64,000 bases of DNA, taken from positions 4,816 through 68,815 of the forward strand of contig DDXV01000064.1 of NCBI GenBank assembly GCA_002347815.1, in the 5' to 3' direction. The position numbers and the translations under genes are program-made. Shown here piece after piece: positions 52,914 through 60,813 of this stretch. How positions within the stretch are numbered: position 1 is the stretch's first letter; each line of letters opens with the position of its first letter. This DNA is from Syntrophaceae bacterium UBA2251. GTDB taxonomy: Bacteria > Desulfobacterota > Syntrophia > Syntrophales > UBA2251. The notes under the pieces were generated by a model. That model was not told the DNA's origin and did no database searches. It saw nothing but the letters and a program-made list of their open reading frames with translations.

Positions 52914-53971
52914 CAGAAGAAGCTCTCCGGTACGACAATCAGGTCGTTGGGTTTGATGGGGACGGACTGGATCATCTTGCCGCCCTTCGTGATGGCGTCG
53001 ACGTTCACCTGGTAGATTTTTTCGGCGCCGCCCTCGATCCGGACGATCCGGGTCTTGCCGCTCGCGGCGATCGGCGTGAAGCCGCCCGCCATGCTGATCG
53101 CCTCGACGATCGTCATGTCCTTCTTGCTGAAGGCGTACTGTCCTGGCTTCTGGACCTCGCCCATGATGTAGAAGTAGTCCGCCTTCGGGATGTAGAGCAC
53201 GTCGAGATCGGCGAGGAGGATGTTCGAGATCTGGTCCCGTCCCTTGAGCAGGCCGGGCAGGTCGATCGTGACGACGATCTTCCGCTCCTGGGGCGTGCCG
53301 GGGTTCTGGGTCCGGATGATCATCGCCTCCTGCTTTTCGCCTTCCGCGACCTCGATGCCGCCGGCGCGCGAGATCCCGTCGAGCACGCGGTCATGGGCCT
53401 GGAGGCTGAATTGTCCCGGGTTCTTCGCCGCCCCCAGGACGGAGTATTTGCGGCTCTCGTACTTGGTGACGATCACCGAGACGTGCGCGTTGTTGAGAAA
53501 CTGGCCTTCGGCCAGTTTCGTCGCGATGAGCTTCTCGATCTCCGACGAGGTCAGGTCCGCCACGCGGACGCGGTCGATCAGGGGGAAGGTGATGAAGCCG
53601 TCGGCGGAGACCGGAATGCCTTCGCGGGAAAGATCCTTCTCCTCATAGACGAGGATGTTGAGGATGTCGTACCCCCCCACCTTGTAGTCCATCTGGCTGC
53701 GCACGTCGGGGTGGCGGGCGAGGTACTGCGAGACGGTGAAACTGGGCGTCTTCTGCAGAAGATCGCTCAGTTCGTCTCCCGTCTTGCCGGTCGAAAGGGT
53801 TTTCTTGAGTTTCTCCAGTTCGGCGCGGTCTTCCTGTTTGAGCCCCTTGAGGGGGTCGTCGCTGACCCGGGTCACCTTGACGACGTCTCCCGCCCCCGCG
53901 CAGGCGGCGAGGAGGAGGACCAGTCCCGCCAGGAGCAGGCACCGGAAGGCGCTTCTCGCTTTTATTGTCAT
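52913..53971 (-). CDS. Wza-like polysaccharide export lipoprotein
   Basis: 352 residues. Lipoprotein signal with lipobox LLAACAG near residue 24, then about 60 charged residues, a Poly_export domain (YKVGGYDILNILVYEEKDLSREGIPVSADGFITFPLIDRVRV) and two SLBB-type repeats (YSVLGAAKNPGQFSLQAHDRVLDGISRAGG; FYIMGEVQKPGQYAFSKKDMTIVEAISMAGG). Forms the outer-membrane and periplasmic export channel docking on the co-polymerase encoded next. Confidence 0.92.
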   Translation of the reverse strand: MTIKARSAFRCLLLAGLVLLLAACAGAGDVVKVTRVSDDPLKGLKQEDRAELEKLKKTLSTGKTGDELSDLLQKTPSFTVSQYLARHPDVRSQMDYKVGGYDILNILVYEEKDLSREGIPVSADGFITFPLIDRVRVADLTSSEIEKLIATKLAEGQFLNNAHVSVIVTKYESRKYSVLGAAKNPGQFSLQAHDRVLDGISRAGGIEVAEGEKQEAMIIRTQNPGTPQERKIVVTIDLPGLLKGRDQISNILLADLDVLYIPKADYFYIMGEVQKPGQYAFSKKDMTIVEAISMAGGFTPIAASGKTRIVRIEGGAEKIYQVNVDAITKGGKMIQSVPIKPNDLIVVPESFF

Positions 53972-54099
53972 CGTTCCCGTTTCGTCCGCATCATAAAAAA
54001 TTTGCAGGGCGTCACTGGGGCCCGCCCTGCAAATGGATTCAAAATTTACATTTCAATGCCCACGTTCGCCGTGGATCAAAGGTTCCATTCGGCCCGCAA

Positions 54100-55899
54100 T
54101 CAGTTAGACGGGCTCACCGTCGAGAGTGACGACGTCGTCGATGTCGACGTCGTGGTCTCGATTGTCGTCGGTATCGTGGTTTCCACGGTGGTGGCCGCGG
54201 ACGTTTCAACGGTGGTGGCCGTCGTCGTCGCGGCCGTCGTCGCCGCTGTGGTCGGGGCGACGGTGGTCGGGAGCGTCGTCATGACGGTCGTCGTCGCGAC
54301 GGTCGTCGTCATGTCCTGACTCTCCGCGGCCTGCTGTGAGGCTTGCTGTGCCGCCGTGGCCTGCACCGCCGCCTGCGCGGCATCCCGCGCCGCCTGCTCT
54401 GCCGCTGCCTGGGCCGCTGCCGCGGTTCTCGCCGCTTCAGCTCGGGCTGCGGCTGCGGCCGCCTGCTCTGCTTCACGTGCCGCCTTGGCCGCTGCCTCTT
54501 CCGCGGCCTTTTGCGCCGCCGCCACAGCCGCCTGCTCGGCAACCTGTTTCGCCCGATCGGCCGCGGCCTGCTCGGCCGCCCGTTTGGCCGCCGCCTCGGT
54601 GGCCGCCTTGGCCGCCGCTTCCGCGGCCTTGCGTGCCGCTTCCGCCGCCGCCGCATTGGACTGGGCTTCCATGGCCGACGACGCCGCCGAATCGCGCTGG
54701 GAGGTCGATGCGCTGACGGCCGCCTGCGCCGCGGATCCGGCCGCCTGCGCCTCGGATGCGCCCTTCGAGGTCTGGGCCAGGAGCGAGGCGCTCGTAACGG
54801 TCGCGACATTGGCCGCCTGGTTGACCTGCTGGGCCGCCTGGGCGGCCGCTTGGGCCTGGGCCTGGGCTTGCGCCTGCGCCGCCGCGGATCTGGCCGCGGC
54901 TTCCTCGGCCGCTTTCTGTGCCGCGGCCGCCTTTGCGGCATCCGCCGTCGCGCGCGCGGCCTCCTGCTCCGCCGCCTTCTTCTGAGCCTCCGTCTGCGCC
55001 CCCGCGGCCGCCGCCTTGGCCGCCGCTTCATCGGCCTTGGCCGCCGCGGCCTGTTCCGCGGCCTTTTGCGCCGCCTGCGCCGCCTCGCCGGCCGTGGCCT
55101 TGTTCTTCTCCACCGCAACCGCCGCCGCGGTCGCCGCGATGTTGGCGTTCGCGACATTCGTGGCCAGGGCCGCGTCGTTCTTCACTGTCGAGTCCGGGTT
55201 CTGGGAAAGGACTTGCGCCGCCGTCTTCACGACGTCGAGGGAGGCCAGGCGGGCCTCGTTGACGTTCAGGGCCTGGCCCGTGGCCTGGGCCGACCGCGTC
55301 TGCTCATAGGCCTGGGACAGCTTCTGGTAGACCTGGTTGCGCTGCGCCGCGCTGACGCCGGGGTCCTGGAAGAACTGGCGCAGGACGCGCCCGGTGACGG
55401 CCGCCTCGCCGCTGTACATGTTGATGTAGGTGTTCAGGTTGTCGTAGCCGAAATCCCCGTCGGAGCCGCGCAGACCGCAAACGGCCGTCGGGCTCTGCAG
55501 GTAGTTGCTCCGGTCGGAGACGCCGGACTTGAACCAGAGCTTGCCGACAAAGACGGTGATGCGGCGCGCCATCTTTTTCGTCTTGAACATCAGGGCGCCG
55601 CTCTCCTCCATGCGCTCCTGAACCATCGTGGTCGTATGGGGGTTGATCTTGAGCACGGCGCCGTCGGTGAAGGCGAGCTGCGCCGTCCCCTGTTTGGTCT
55701 GGATCTTGTCGCCGGTGTTGACCGCCTGTCCCAGCTTCGATAATTTGATCGTGCTTGCCCCGGACAGGATGACCACGTCGCCGGTGAACGCCGTCACCCG
55801 GGCGATGCTGGCGTAGGCCCCGCTCAGAGGACAGAGGAGGAAGAGCCCGATCAGTCCCGAAAGCAGCGCCCCTTTCATGATGTTCGATCTTGTCTTCAT
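54100..55899 (-). CDS. Exported FecR-domain protein with Ala-rich coiled coil and Thr-rich tail
   Basis: 599 residues from ATG 55899 (GAGGAGG upstream). Signal peptide (GALLSGLIGLFLLCPLSGAYA), then a FecR domain (about 32-165: ARVTAFTGDVVILSGAS, GDKIQTKQGTAQLAFTDGAVLKI, VGKLWFKSG, TPTAVCGLRGSD-like segment). About 215-530 is a highly charged, Ala-rich coiled coil (runs such as AAEQAAAAKADEAAAKAAAA), and the last 70 residues are mostly Thr with Val, Ala and Pro (TTTVATTTVMTTLPTTVAPTT). There is no FecI/anti-sigma context. It is probably an envelope scaffold of the export system between barrel and Wza genes; the exact role is unknown. Confidence 0.8.
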   Translation of the reverse strand: MKTRSNIMKGALLSGLIGLFLLCPLSGAYASIARVTAFTGDVVILSGASTIKLSKLGQAVNTGDKIQTKQGTAQLAFTDGAVLKINPHTTTMVQERMEESGALMFKTKKMARRITVFVGKLWFKSGVSDRSNYLQSPTAVCGLRGSDGDFGYDNLNTYINMYSGEAAVTGRVLRQFFQDPGVSAAQRNQVYQKLSQAYEQTRSAQATGQALNVNEARLASLDVVKTAAQVLSQNPDSTVKNDAALATNVANANIAATAAAVAVEKNKATAGEAAQAAQKAAEQAAAAKADEAAAKAAAAGAQTEAQKKAAEQEAARATADAAKAAAAQKAAEEAAARSAAAQAQAQAQAQAAAQAAQQVNQAANVATVTSASLLAQTSKGASEAQAAGSAAQAAVSASTSQRDSAASSAMEAQSNAAAAEAARKAAEAAAKAATEAAAKRAAEQAAADRAKQVAEQAAVAAAQKAAEEAAAKAAREAEQAAAAAARAEAARTAAAAQAAAEQAARDAAQAAVQATAAQQASQQAAESQDMTTTVATTTVMTTLPTTVAPTTAATTAATTTATTVETSAATTVETTIPTTIETTTSTSTTSSLSTVSPSN

Positions 55900-55915
55900 C
55901 GTTCAGTCCTCCTCA

Positions 55916-57178
55916 TCAATAGCTCAGTTTAAGCGTGGCCATAACCTGGTTGTCGGTGAAATCGTTGGAGTCGTCGTTGGAATTTTTCTGGTTATACTTG
56001 TAGGCGACACCGAGGGATATCCAATCCTGGATGTTGTAGTCGAGCCCCGCCGTGGCGATGTAATTGTCGTCCTCGCGGTCCACGGGCCTGCCCCAGATAT
56101 CCACGGCCGTCGCGTTCTCGTAGTCGTTCAGGCTGTAGGTGAAACCGGCGCTGAAGACCAGCTTTCGCAGGAATTCCTGGCGCAGGTTGAACCCGACGGA
56201 GGTATCCTCGAAATACTCGTTCTTGTCCGCCCCGGTGACGCGCACGGCCCGCGCGAGCGTGAGCGAGAGGGTGGTCGACTCGATCGGCTTGTAGTTCAGG
56301 GAGGTTTCGGCGACCCAGGTGTCCTGGTCGTCGCGCAGGGCGCCCGTCGGTGTGCGGTCGTTGTTGAAGGCGTTCCACTGATAACCGACGTTCAATTCGC
56401 CCTGGATCTTGGCCGCGGGGTCCCAGGTCAAGCCGGCCGATACGCGGTGCCACGAGAAGTCGGAGTTGGTGTCCTCGTTGAGGTTCAGGGTCGCGTTGTC
56501 CTCGGTGTATTCCCGCTGGCCGTAGAAGTAGCGCACGAACCCCCAGGTCTTGGGGAGGAACTTCGCCCCGAAGCCGATCCCGCCTTCCATGTCCTCATAG
56601 TCCTGCGCGTCATCCTTCTCGTACTTGTAGTCCTGCTTGTAGTGGTTGAAGTAGAGGATCGTGCGGAAGGTCTTGCCTAACTCCCAGCCGGCCTTCGTCC
56701 TCAAGTCGTTCGTCCAGCGCTTCGTGACCTGTCCCAGTCCGTACTGGTTGGCGTCGCCGTAGGGGTCCTCCGACCGGTTGTACGTGTCGGTCACGCCGAG
56801 GATCAGGCCCGCCGGGGCGTTGTAGTTGAAATCGAGCTTGCCCTGCTGGCTGTTCCAGTCGTTGTCGCTGTAGTCATCGTAGAACGCCCAGTCGCCCTGG
56901 TAGCCGAGGTTCAGGGAGCCCCGCTCCGGGAAGTTGAAGTTGAAGAGGATGCCGGGCTTGACGTGGGTGATCCAGTCCTGCACATCATCCTCCGCCAGCC
57001 CTCCCGAGCTTTTCCCGTTTCCCAGGTAGATGTTGTCGTCGTAGACGGCCTGGGCGGTGACGCTGGGAACGATGGTCAGATTCCCGAATTTGATCCGCCC
57101 TTCCGCCTGCAGGGCGGACGGGGACAGGATCAGAAAAACGAATGCGGACAACACAACGCTCAATAGGAATTTCTTCAC
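55916..57178 (-). CDS. Outer-membrane beta-barrel protein of the exopolysaccharide locus
   Basis: 420 residues from GTG 57178 (GGGGGTG upstream; a longer frame to 57277 lacks a site and signal). Signal peptide (KKFLLSVVLSAFVFLILSPSALQA), then about 18-20 alternating amphipathic strands with many aromatic and Asp/Asn residues (DWITHVKPGILFNFNFPE, NLGYQGDWAFYDDYSDNDW), ending in the C-terminal aromatic ATLKLSY typical of barrels. It resembles putative beta-barrel porin-2 proteins found with Wza/Wzc-like genes. First gene of the leftward operon. Confidence 0.85.
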   Translation of the reverse strand: MKKFLLSVVLSAFVFLILSPSALQAEGRIKFGNLTIVPSVTAQAVYDDNIYLGNGKSSGGLAEDDVQDWITHVKPGILFNFNFPERGSLNLGYQGDWAFYDDYSDNDWNSQQGKLDFNYNAPAGLILGVTDTYNRSEDPYGDANQYGLGQVTKRWTNDLRTKAGWELGKTFRTILYFNHYKQDYKYEKDDAQDYEDMEGGIGFGAKFLPKTWGFVRYFYGQREYTEDNATLNLNEDTNSDFSWHRVSAGLTWDPAAKIQGELNVGYQWNAFNNDRTPTGALRDDQDTWVAETSLNYKPIESTTLSLTLARAVRVTGADKNEYFEDTSVGFNLRQEFLRKLVFSAGFTYSLNDYENATAVDIWGRPVDREDDNYIATAGLDYNIQDWISLGVAYKYNQKNSNDDSNDFTDNQVMATLKLSY

Positions 57179-57254
57179 GGCGCACCCCCTTTGTTCAATG
57201 ACAAAAAAATGACGAAACGGCCGCCCCAAAGAGCGGTCGGATGACCCCAGACGA

Positions 57255-57278
57255 ATTGACCTGATGATTCCAGTCAAT
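57255..57278. promoter_or_regulatory. Inverted repeat overlapping the exopolysaccharide promoter
   Basis: ATTGAC (57255-57260) and GTCAAT (57273-57278) form a 6-bp dyad with 12 bp between. The right arm overlaps the -10 of the leftward promoter at 57274-57302, a good place for a repressor. The region lies between the divergent barrel and glycosyltransferase genes. Confidence 0.4.
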
Positions 57279-57302
57279 AACCAACGCGTGCGAGTGTGTC
57301 AA
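57274..57302 (-). promoter_or_regulatory. Candidate promoter of the leftward exopolysaccharide operon
   Basis: On the minus strand TTGACA (57302-57297), a 17-bp spacer and TATTGA (57279-57274), about 95 bp before the barrel GTG. I found no clear sigma54 site. Confidence 0.4.
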
Positions 57303-57360
57303 GCGGTTTCTGCCGTTTCGTATGTGAAATGCGTCACACAGGCGGTCCTGAATCCCGCAC

Positions 57361-57389
57361 TTGCACGGACGCGAATAACGATTTACAAA
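57361..57389 (+). promoter_or_regulatory. Candidate promoter of the rightward glycosyltransferase genes
   Basis: TTGCAC (57361-57366), a 17-bp spacer and TACAAA (57384-57389), about 50 bp before the GT2 start, which has AAGGA ahead of its ATG. Confidence 0.35.
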
Positions 57390-57438
57390 CGATGGGAGGT
57401 ACGTTATAAAAGCCAAAACTTTTTGTCAAGGATTTTTT

Positions 57439-58146
57439 ATGAGTAACCCTCAGGAAAAAACTATTAGTCCGATCCCGTCGCTGACCGTCGTCATTCCCAC
57501 CCTCAACGAAGTCGAAACCCTGCCGGAGATCATAGCCGGCGTCCGGGCGCACACGGACGACATCCTCGTGGTGGACGGCCGGTCCCCGGACGGCACGGCC
57601 GACGTGGCCCGTTCCCTGGGCGCCCGGGTCGTTTACGACCACGGCCGCGGAAAGGGCGAGGCGATCCGCACCGTGATCGGTCGCCTCGACCGGGACATCG
57701 TCGTCTTCATCGACGCCGACGGCTCCCACGATCCGGCCGACATCCCCGCGCTGGTCTCCCCGATCCTCGCGGGGCAGGCGGATCACGTTTCCGGGTCGCG
57801 CCTCATCGGGGGCTCGAGCGAGCTGCACGGCGGCTTCGACGAGTGCTTCCGCCTCATGGGCAGCTCCTTCATCACGGCCTGCATCAACCACCGCTTCCGC
57901 GTCGTCCTGTCCGAAAGCCAGAACGGCTTCCGCGCGATCCGTACGGAGGTCCTGCGCGACCTGGGCCTTCAAGAGGACATCACCACGATCGAACAGGAGA
58001 TGATCATCAAAACGCTGAAGAAGGGCTACCGGATGGGCGAGGTGCCCACGCACGAACATCGGCGCAAGGCGGGCTATTCCAAGATCACCGTCCGCAAGGT
58101 TGCCTTCCGCTACGTCTACAGCATGCTGAAGTATCTTTATTTTTAG
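57439..58146 (+). CDS. Family 2 glycosyltransferase (dolichyl-phosphate-mannose-synthase-like)
   Basis: 235 residues. GT-A fold: SLTVVIPTLNEVETLPEII, DDILVVDGRSPDGTADVA and the metal site FIDADGSHDPADI. Then GSRLIGGSSELHGG, SESQNGFRAIRTEVL and TIEQEMIIKTLKKGYRMGEVPTHEHRRKAGYSKITV. No membrane helix at the C terminus, so soluble or peripheral. Probably makes a polyprenyl-phosphate sugar that could feed the GT-C transferase at 62714. First gene of the rightward polysaccharide run. Confidence 0.9.
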   Translation: MSNPQEKTISPIPSLTVVIPTLNEVETLPEIIAGVRAHTDDILVVDGRSPDGTADVARSLGARVVYDHGRGKGEAIRTVIGRLDRDIVVFIDADGSHDPADIPALVSPILAGQADHVSGSRLIGGSSELHGGFDECFRLMGSSFITACINHRFRVVLSESQNGFRAIRTEVLRDLGLQEDITTIEQEMIIKTLKKGYRMGEVPTHEHRRKAGYSKITVRKVAFRYVYSMLKYLYF

Positions 58147-58204
58147 GCGCCAGGCGTCGGCGCTTCGAAAAAGGCGAAGGGCGCCCCCGTTTCGCCCCGT
58201 AGAA

Positions 58205-58226
58205 AAATAGGGACGTCGCCCTATTT
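58205..58226. repeat. AAATAGGG palindrome, intergenic copy
   Basis: AAATAGGG (58205-58212), ACGTCG, CCCTATTT (58219-58226): perfect 8-bp arms about a GACGTC centre. It lies in the gap between the GT2 gene and the radical SAM gene. Best-preserved copy of the palindrome family. Confidence 0.75.
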
Positions 58227-58310
58227 CGGGTAACGCCCACAAAACGGGCGGGGGCGGCCGACAAACGCCGGCGCCGCCAAGCTTCCTTACCGGAGTGTCC
58301 AGGTTTCAGG

Positions 58311-59825
58311 ATGCGCGTTCTGTTGTTCAATCCGCCCGGTCCCGAGGGTCGGGCCTTCATCCGCGAGGGGCGCTGCACCCAGGAGGCCGGGGCCTGGTCG
58401 GTCCTGTGGCCGCCCGTGACCCTGGCCACGGCCGCCGCCCTGCTTCGGGAGGACGGCCATCGGGTTCGGGTCGTCGACTTTCCCGCGGCAGGCCTCGGGA
58501 CGGCCGACCTCGCGCAGCTCCTCCTGGCCGAACCGCCCGATGTGGTGGTCTGGAGCACCGGCACGCCCACCCTGCCGTTCGATCTTGATCTCGGGGCCTT
58601 CGTCCGGAAAGCGGCGCCCGCCGCCTTCACCGCCGTCCTGGGCACCCACGTTTCCGTCCAGCCCGCTGAAGCCCTGGCCCGCGCCGGCATCGATGCGGTG
58701 CTGCGCGGCGAGCCGGAGGGCGTCCTCAAGGACCTCTGCCGGGCGCTCGAACGTCAGAGGGCGGATGTGTCCCCGCGGGAGCGGCAATCCCGTGTTTTCA
58801 GCGGCAGCGCGGATTCCCCTGCCCGTGGGGTGAACGACCCGGACTCCCCGCCGGACGGTCTGGCGTCCGTCCGCGGCCTGTCCTGGCGCGGAGGCGACGG
58901 GTCGGACATCCGCCACAACCCCGACGCCGAGCCCCTGCCGCCGGAGGGCCTTCCCGCGCCTGATTGGGACGGGCTGGATCTCAAGCCCTACCGGCTGCCG
59001 CTGAAGGGTCGTCCCTTTCTCATCGTGGCGCCGGTCCGGGGCTGTCCGTATGCGTGCAGTTTCTGTACGGCGCCGCTGTACTACGGGTCGAGGCTCCGCA
59101 AGCGTCCGATCGACCGGGTCGTGGCGGAGATCGAGGGCAATATCGCCCGCTTCGGCGTGCGCGAATACTTTATCTGGGCGGATACCTTCACCGCGGACCG
59201 CCGCTACGTCCGGGCGTTCTGCGACGCCGTCCTCGGACGTCGTCTCGGCATCACCTGGACCTGCAACAGTCGTGTGGATACGGTCGATCGCGAGACCTTC
59301 GCCCTGATGAAGCAAGCCGGACTCTGGATGGTCAGCTTCGGCATCGAGTCCGGCAGCGAACGGGTCCTCAAGGCCTGCGGAAAGAACACGACCGTCGCGC
59401 AGGCGGCGGGCGCCGTGCGGACGGCCCACGACCTGGGGATCCGTACGGCGGGACATTTCATCCTCGGCCTGCCCGGAGAGACGGAGGAGAGTATGGCGGA
59501 GACCCTCTCGCTCGCCCTCTCGCTTCCCCTCGACGTGGCCCAGTTCTACGCGGCGGCGCCGTTTCCCGGTACGCGCCTCTACGACGAGGCCGTCCGAAAC
59601 GGCTGGCTGCGGATCGACGCGGGGACAGGCTCACCCTTTTCCCAAAACGCCGCGGTTCTGGATCTGCCGGACCTGTCGGCCGCGCGCGTGGACGCCTTCC
59701 GGCGCGAGGCTTACCGCCGGTTTTACCTGCGTCCGCGGGCGATCCGGCGGACGCTCTCGATGCTGGAGCCCCGGGCGGCGCTCCAGGCGGTGGCCAGCGC
59801 CCGCCGGTTCCTCAACTGGATCTGA
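58311..59825 (+). CDS. B12-binding-domain radical SAM protein with repeat-derived insert
   Basis: 504 residues. An N-terminal cobalamin-binding-type domain (MRVLLFNPPGPEGRAFIREGRCTQEAGAW, about 1-150), the radical SAM motif CPYACSFC (C245, C249, C252) and a barrel (VSFGIESGSERVLKACGKN, HFILGLPGETEESM). Between the two domains, about residues 155-180, lies a low-complexity stretch (SPRERQSRVFSGSADSPARGV) encoded by a GGATTCCC-type repeat. Related enzymes include hopanoid, lipid and sugar-tailoring proteins. It starts 165 bp after the GT2 gene and may modify the polysaccharide lipid carrier or a decorating group. Confidence 0.85.
   Translation: MRVLLFNPPGPEGRAFIREGRCTQEAGAWSVLWPPVTLATAAALLREDGHRVRVVDFPAAGLGTADLAQLLLAEPPDVVVWSTGTPTLPFDLDLGAFVRKAAPAAFTAVLGTHVSVQPAEALARAGIDAVLRGEPEGVLKDLCRALERQRADVSPRERQSRVFSGSADSPARGVNDPDSPPDGLASVRGLSWRGGDGSDIRHNPDAEPLPPEGLPAPDWDGLDLKPYRLPLKGRPFLIVAPVRGCPYACSFCTAPLYYGSRLRKRPIDRVVAEIEGNIARFGVREYFIWADTFTADRRYVRAFCDAVLGRRLGITWTCNSRVDTVDRETFALMKQAGLWMVSFGIESGSERVLKACGKNTTVAQAAGAVRTAHDLGIRTAGHFILGLPGETEESMAETLSLALSLPLDVAQFYAAAPFPGTRLYDEAVRNGWLRIDAGTGSPFSQNAAVLDLPDLSAARVDAFRREAYRRFYLRPRAIRRTLSMLEPRAALQAVASARRFLNWI
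58781..58838 (+). repeat. GGATTCCC-type repeat inside the radical SAM gene
   Basis: Begins GCGGCAATCC and contains GCGGATTCCC and TGAACGAC. It aligns by eye with the core at 62043-62095 over most of its length. The frame of the host gene is kept through it. Confidence 0.6.
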
Positions 59826-60027
59826 CCGCTTCCGTGGAGCATCCGGAGGACGGGGCGGATGAATGCCGAAGGGCTGGATTTATCCGGAGAGGTGGGTTAA
59901 AAGAAACCGGAAGCCCGCCGCGGGAGGACCCCGGCGTCATCGGCCGGGGCGGGCATGACGGCGGGAAGCGCCGCATGGCCGTTGCGTCGGCGGGGCGATC
60001 CATGACACGAATCGGGGAGGTGCCGGA

Positions 60028-60684
60028 ATGAAAAAAGTCCTTCTTTTGGCCGCGATCGCGCTCCTCGTCAGCGGCTGCGCCCTCAACGTCCGCACGACCG
60101 GGTTTCTGGACCCGGCCGCCGGGGCGGACGCACCGCCGCCGGGGGCGTCGTTTGCCGTCCTGGAAAACGCCGAGGCCCCGAATCCCATTTTCGACCGGGA
60201 AGTCCGGGGAAAGATCGAAATCCTGCTCGCAAGACACGGCTACAAGGTTGCCGCCCAGGACCGGGCGGATTATCTGCTCACGTTCAGCTACGACATGAGC
60301 GCGGGGTTGCGCATCGGGACGATGACCTCCTACGGCCCGCCGCAGACGAAAATCGTCGCCGTGTCGGACGGCCGGGGCGGTCGAACCTTCCGCGCCATTA
60401 CAGTGCCGGGCGCCGTCACCACCACGCCCACCATGACGGAAACCTTCACCCGGCGCCTGACGCTCAAGACCGTCGACGCCGGCAGCCTGAGGGCGGGCCG
60501 GCCGGAGAGGGTCGTCTGGATCGGGGACACGCTGAGCACCGAGACCTCCTCGGACCTGCGGTATGACATCGACTACCTTCTGGCCGCCGCCTTCGCCTGG
60601 TTCGGCCGAGATACCGGAAAGCAGGCCACGGTTCCCATCCACGGGGACAACCCCGACGTCGGGGCGCTGCGGGGAGAAAAGTAG
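60028..60684 (+). CDS. DUF4136-like lipoprotein
   Basis: 218 residues. Signal peptide with lipobox LLVSGCA (Cys18). A mature beta-rich domain (SFAVLENAEAPNPIFDREVRGKIEILLARHGYKVAAQDRADYLLTFSYDMSAG) resembles DUF4136-type small outer-membrane lipoproteins. The stop codon TAG at 60682-60684 is part of the left palindrome of a repeat unit, so the repeat may have trimmed the original C terminus. GGGGAGG precedes the ATG. Role unknown; it lies in the polysaccharide run. Confidence 0.75.
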   Translation: MKKVLLLAAIALLVSGCALNVRTTGFLDPAAGADAPPPGASFAVLENAEAPNPIFDREVRGKIEILLARHGYKVAAQDRADYLLTFSYDMSAGLRIGTMTSYGPPQTKIVAVSDGRGGRTFRAITVPGAVTTTPTMTETFTRRLTLKTVDAGSLRAGRPERVVWIGDTLSTETSSDLRYDIDYLLAAAFAWFGRDTGKQATVPIHGDNPDVGALRGEK

Positions 60685-60800
60685 GGCGACGCCCCACTTC
60701 TTTTTTCTGCCACGTAAATCCCCGTAAAGACCGGATCACTGCTTTTGCGGGAATGACGAATGGAAGCTCTGGATGAATAAATAGGGCGACGTCCCTGTTT
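60679..60800 (+). repeat. Composite palindromic repeat, intergenic copy (122 bp)
   Basis: Left palindrome AAGTAGGGC-GAC-GCCCCACTT (60679-60699, one mismatch), then a GGATcactgcTTTTGCGGGAATGACG element (60733-60758), then right palindrome AAATAGGG-CGACGT-CCCTGTTT (60779-60800, one mismatch). The same three-part order recurs in frame at 61956-62136. It fills the gap between the lipoprotein stop and the carbamoyltransferase start. Confidence 0.7.
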
Positions 60801-60813
60801 TTGAAGGAACTAC

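Noticed and set aside
54309..55743. Several long frames opposite the FecR-domain gene, rich in Arg, Cys, Gly or Pro
   Set aside because: They mirror the repetitive Ala and Thr codons of the real gene. The real frame has a signal peptide, a FecR domain and a ribosome site.
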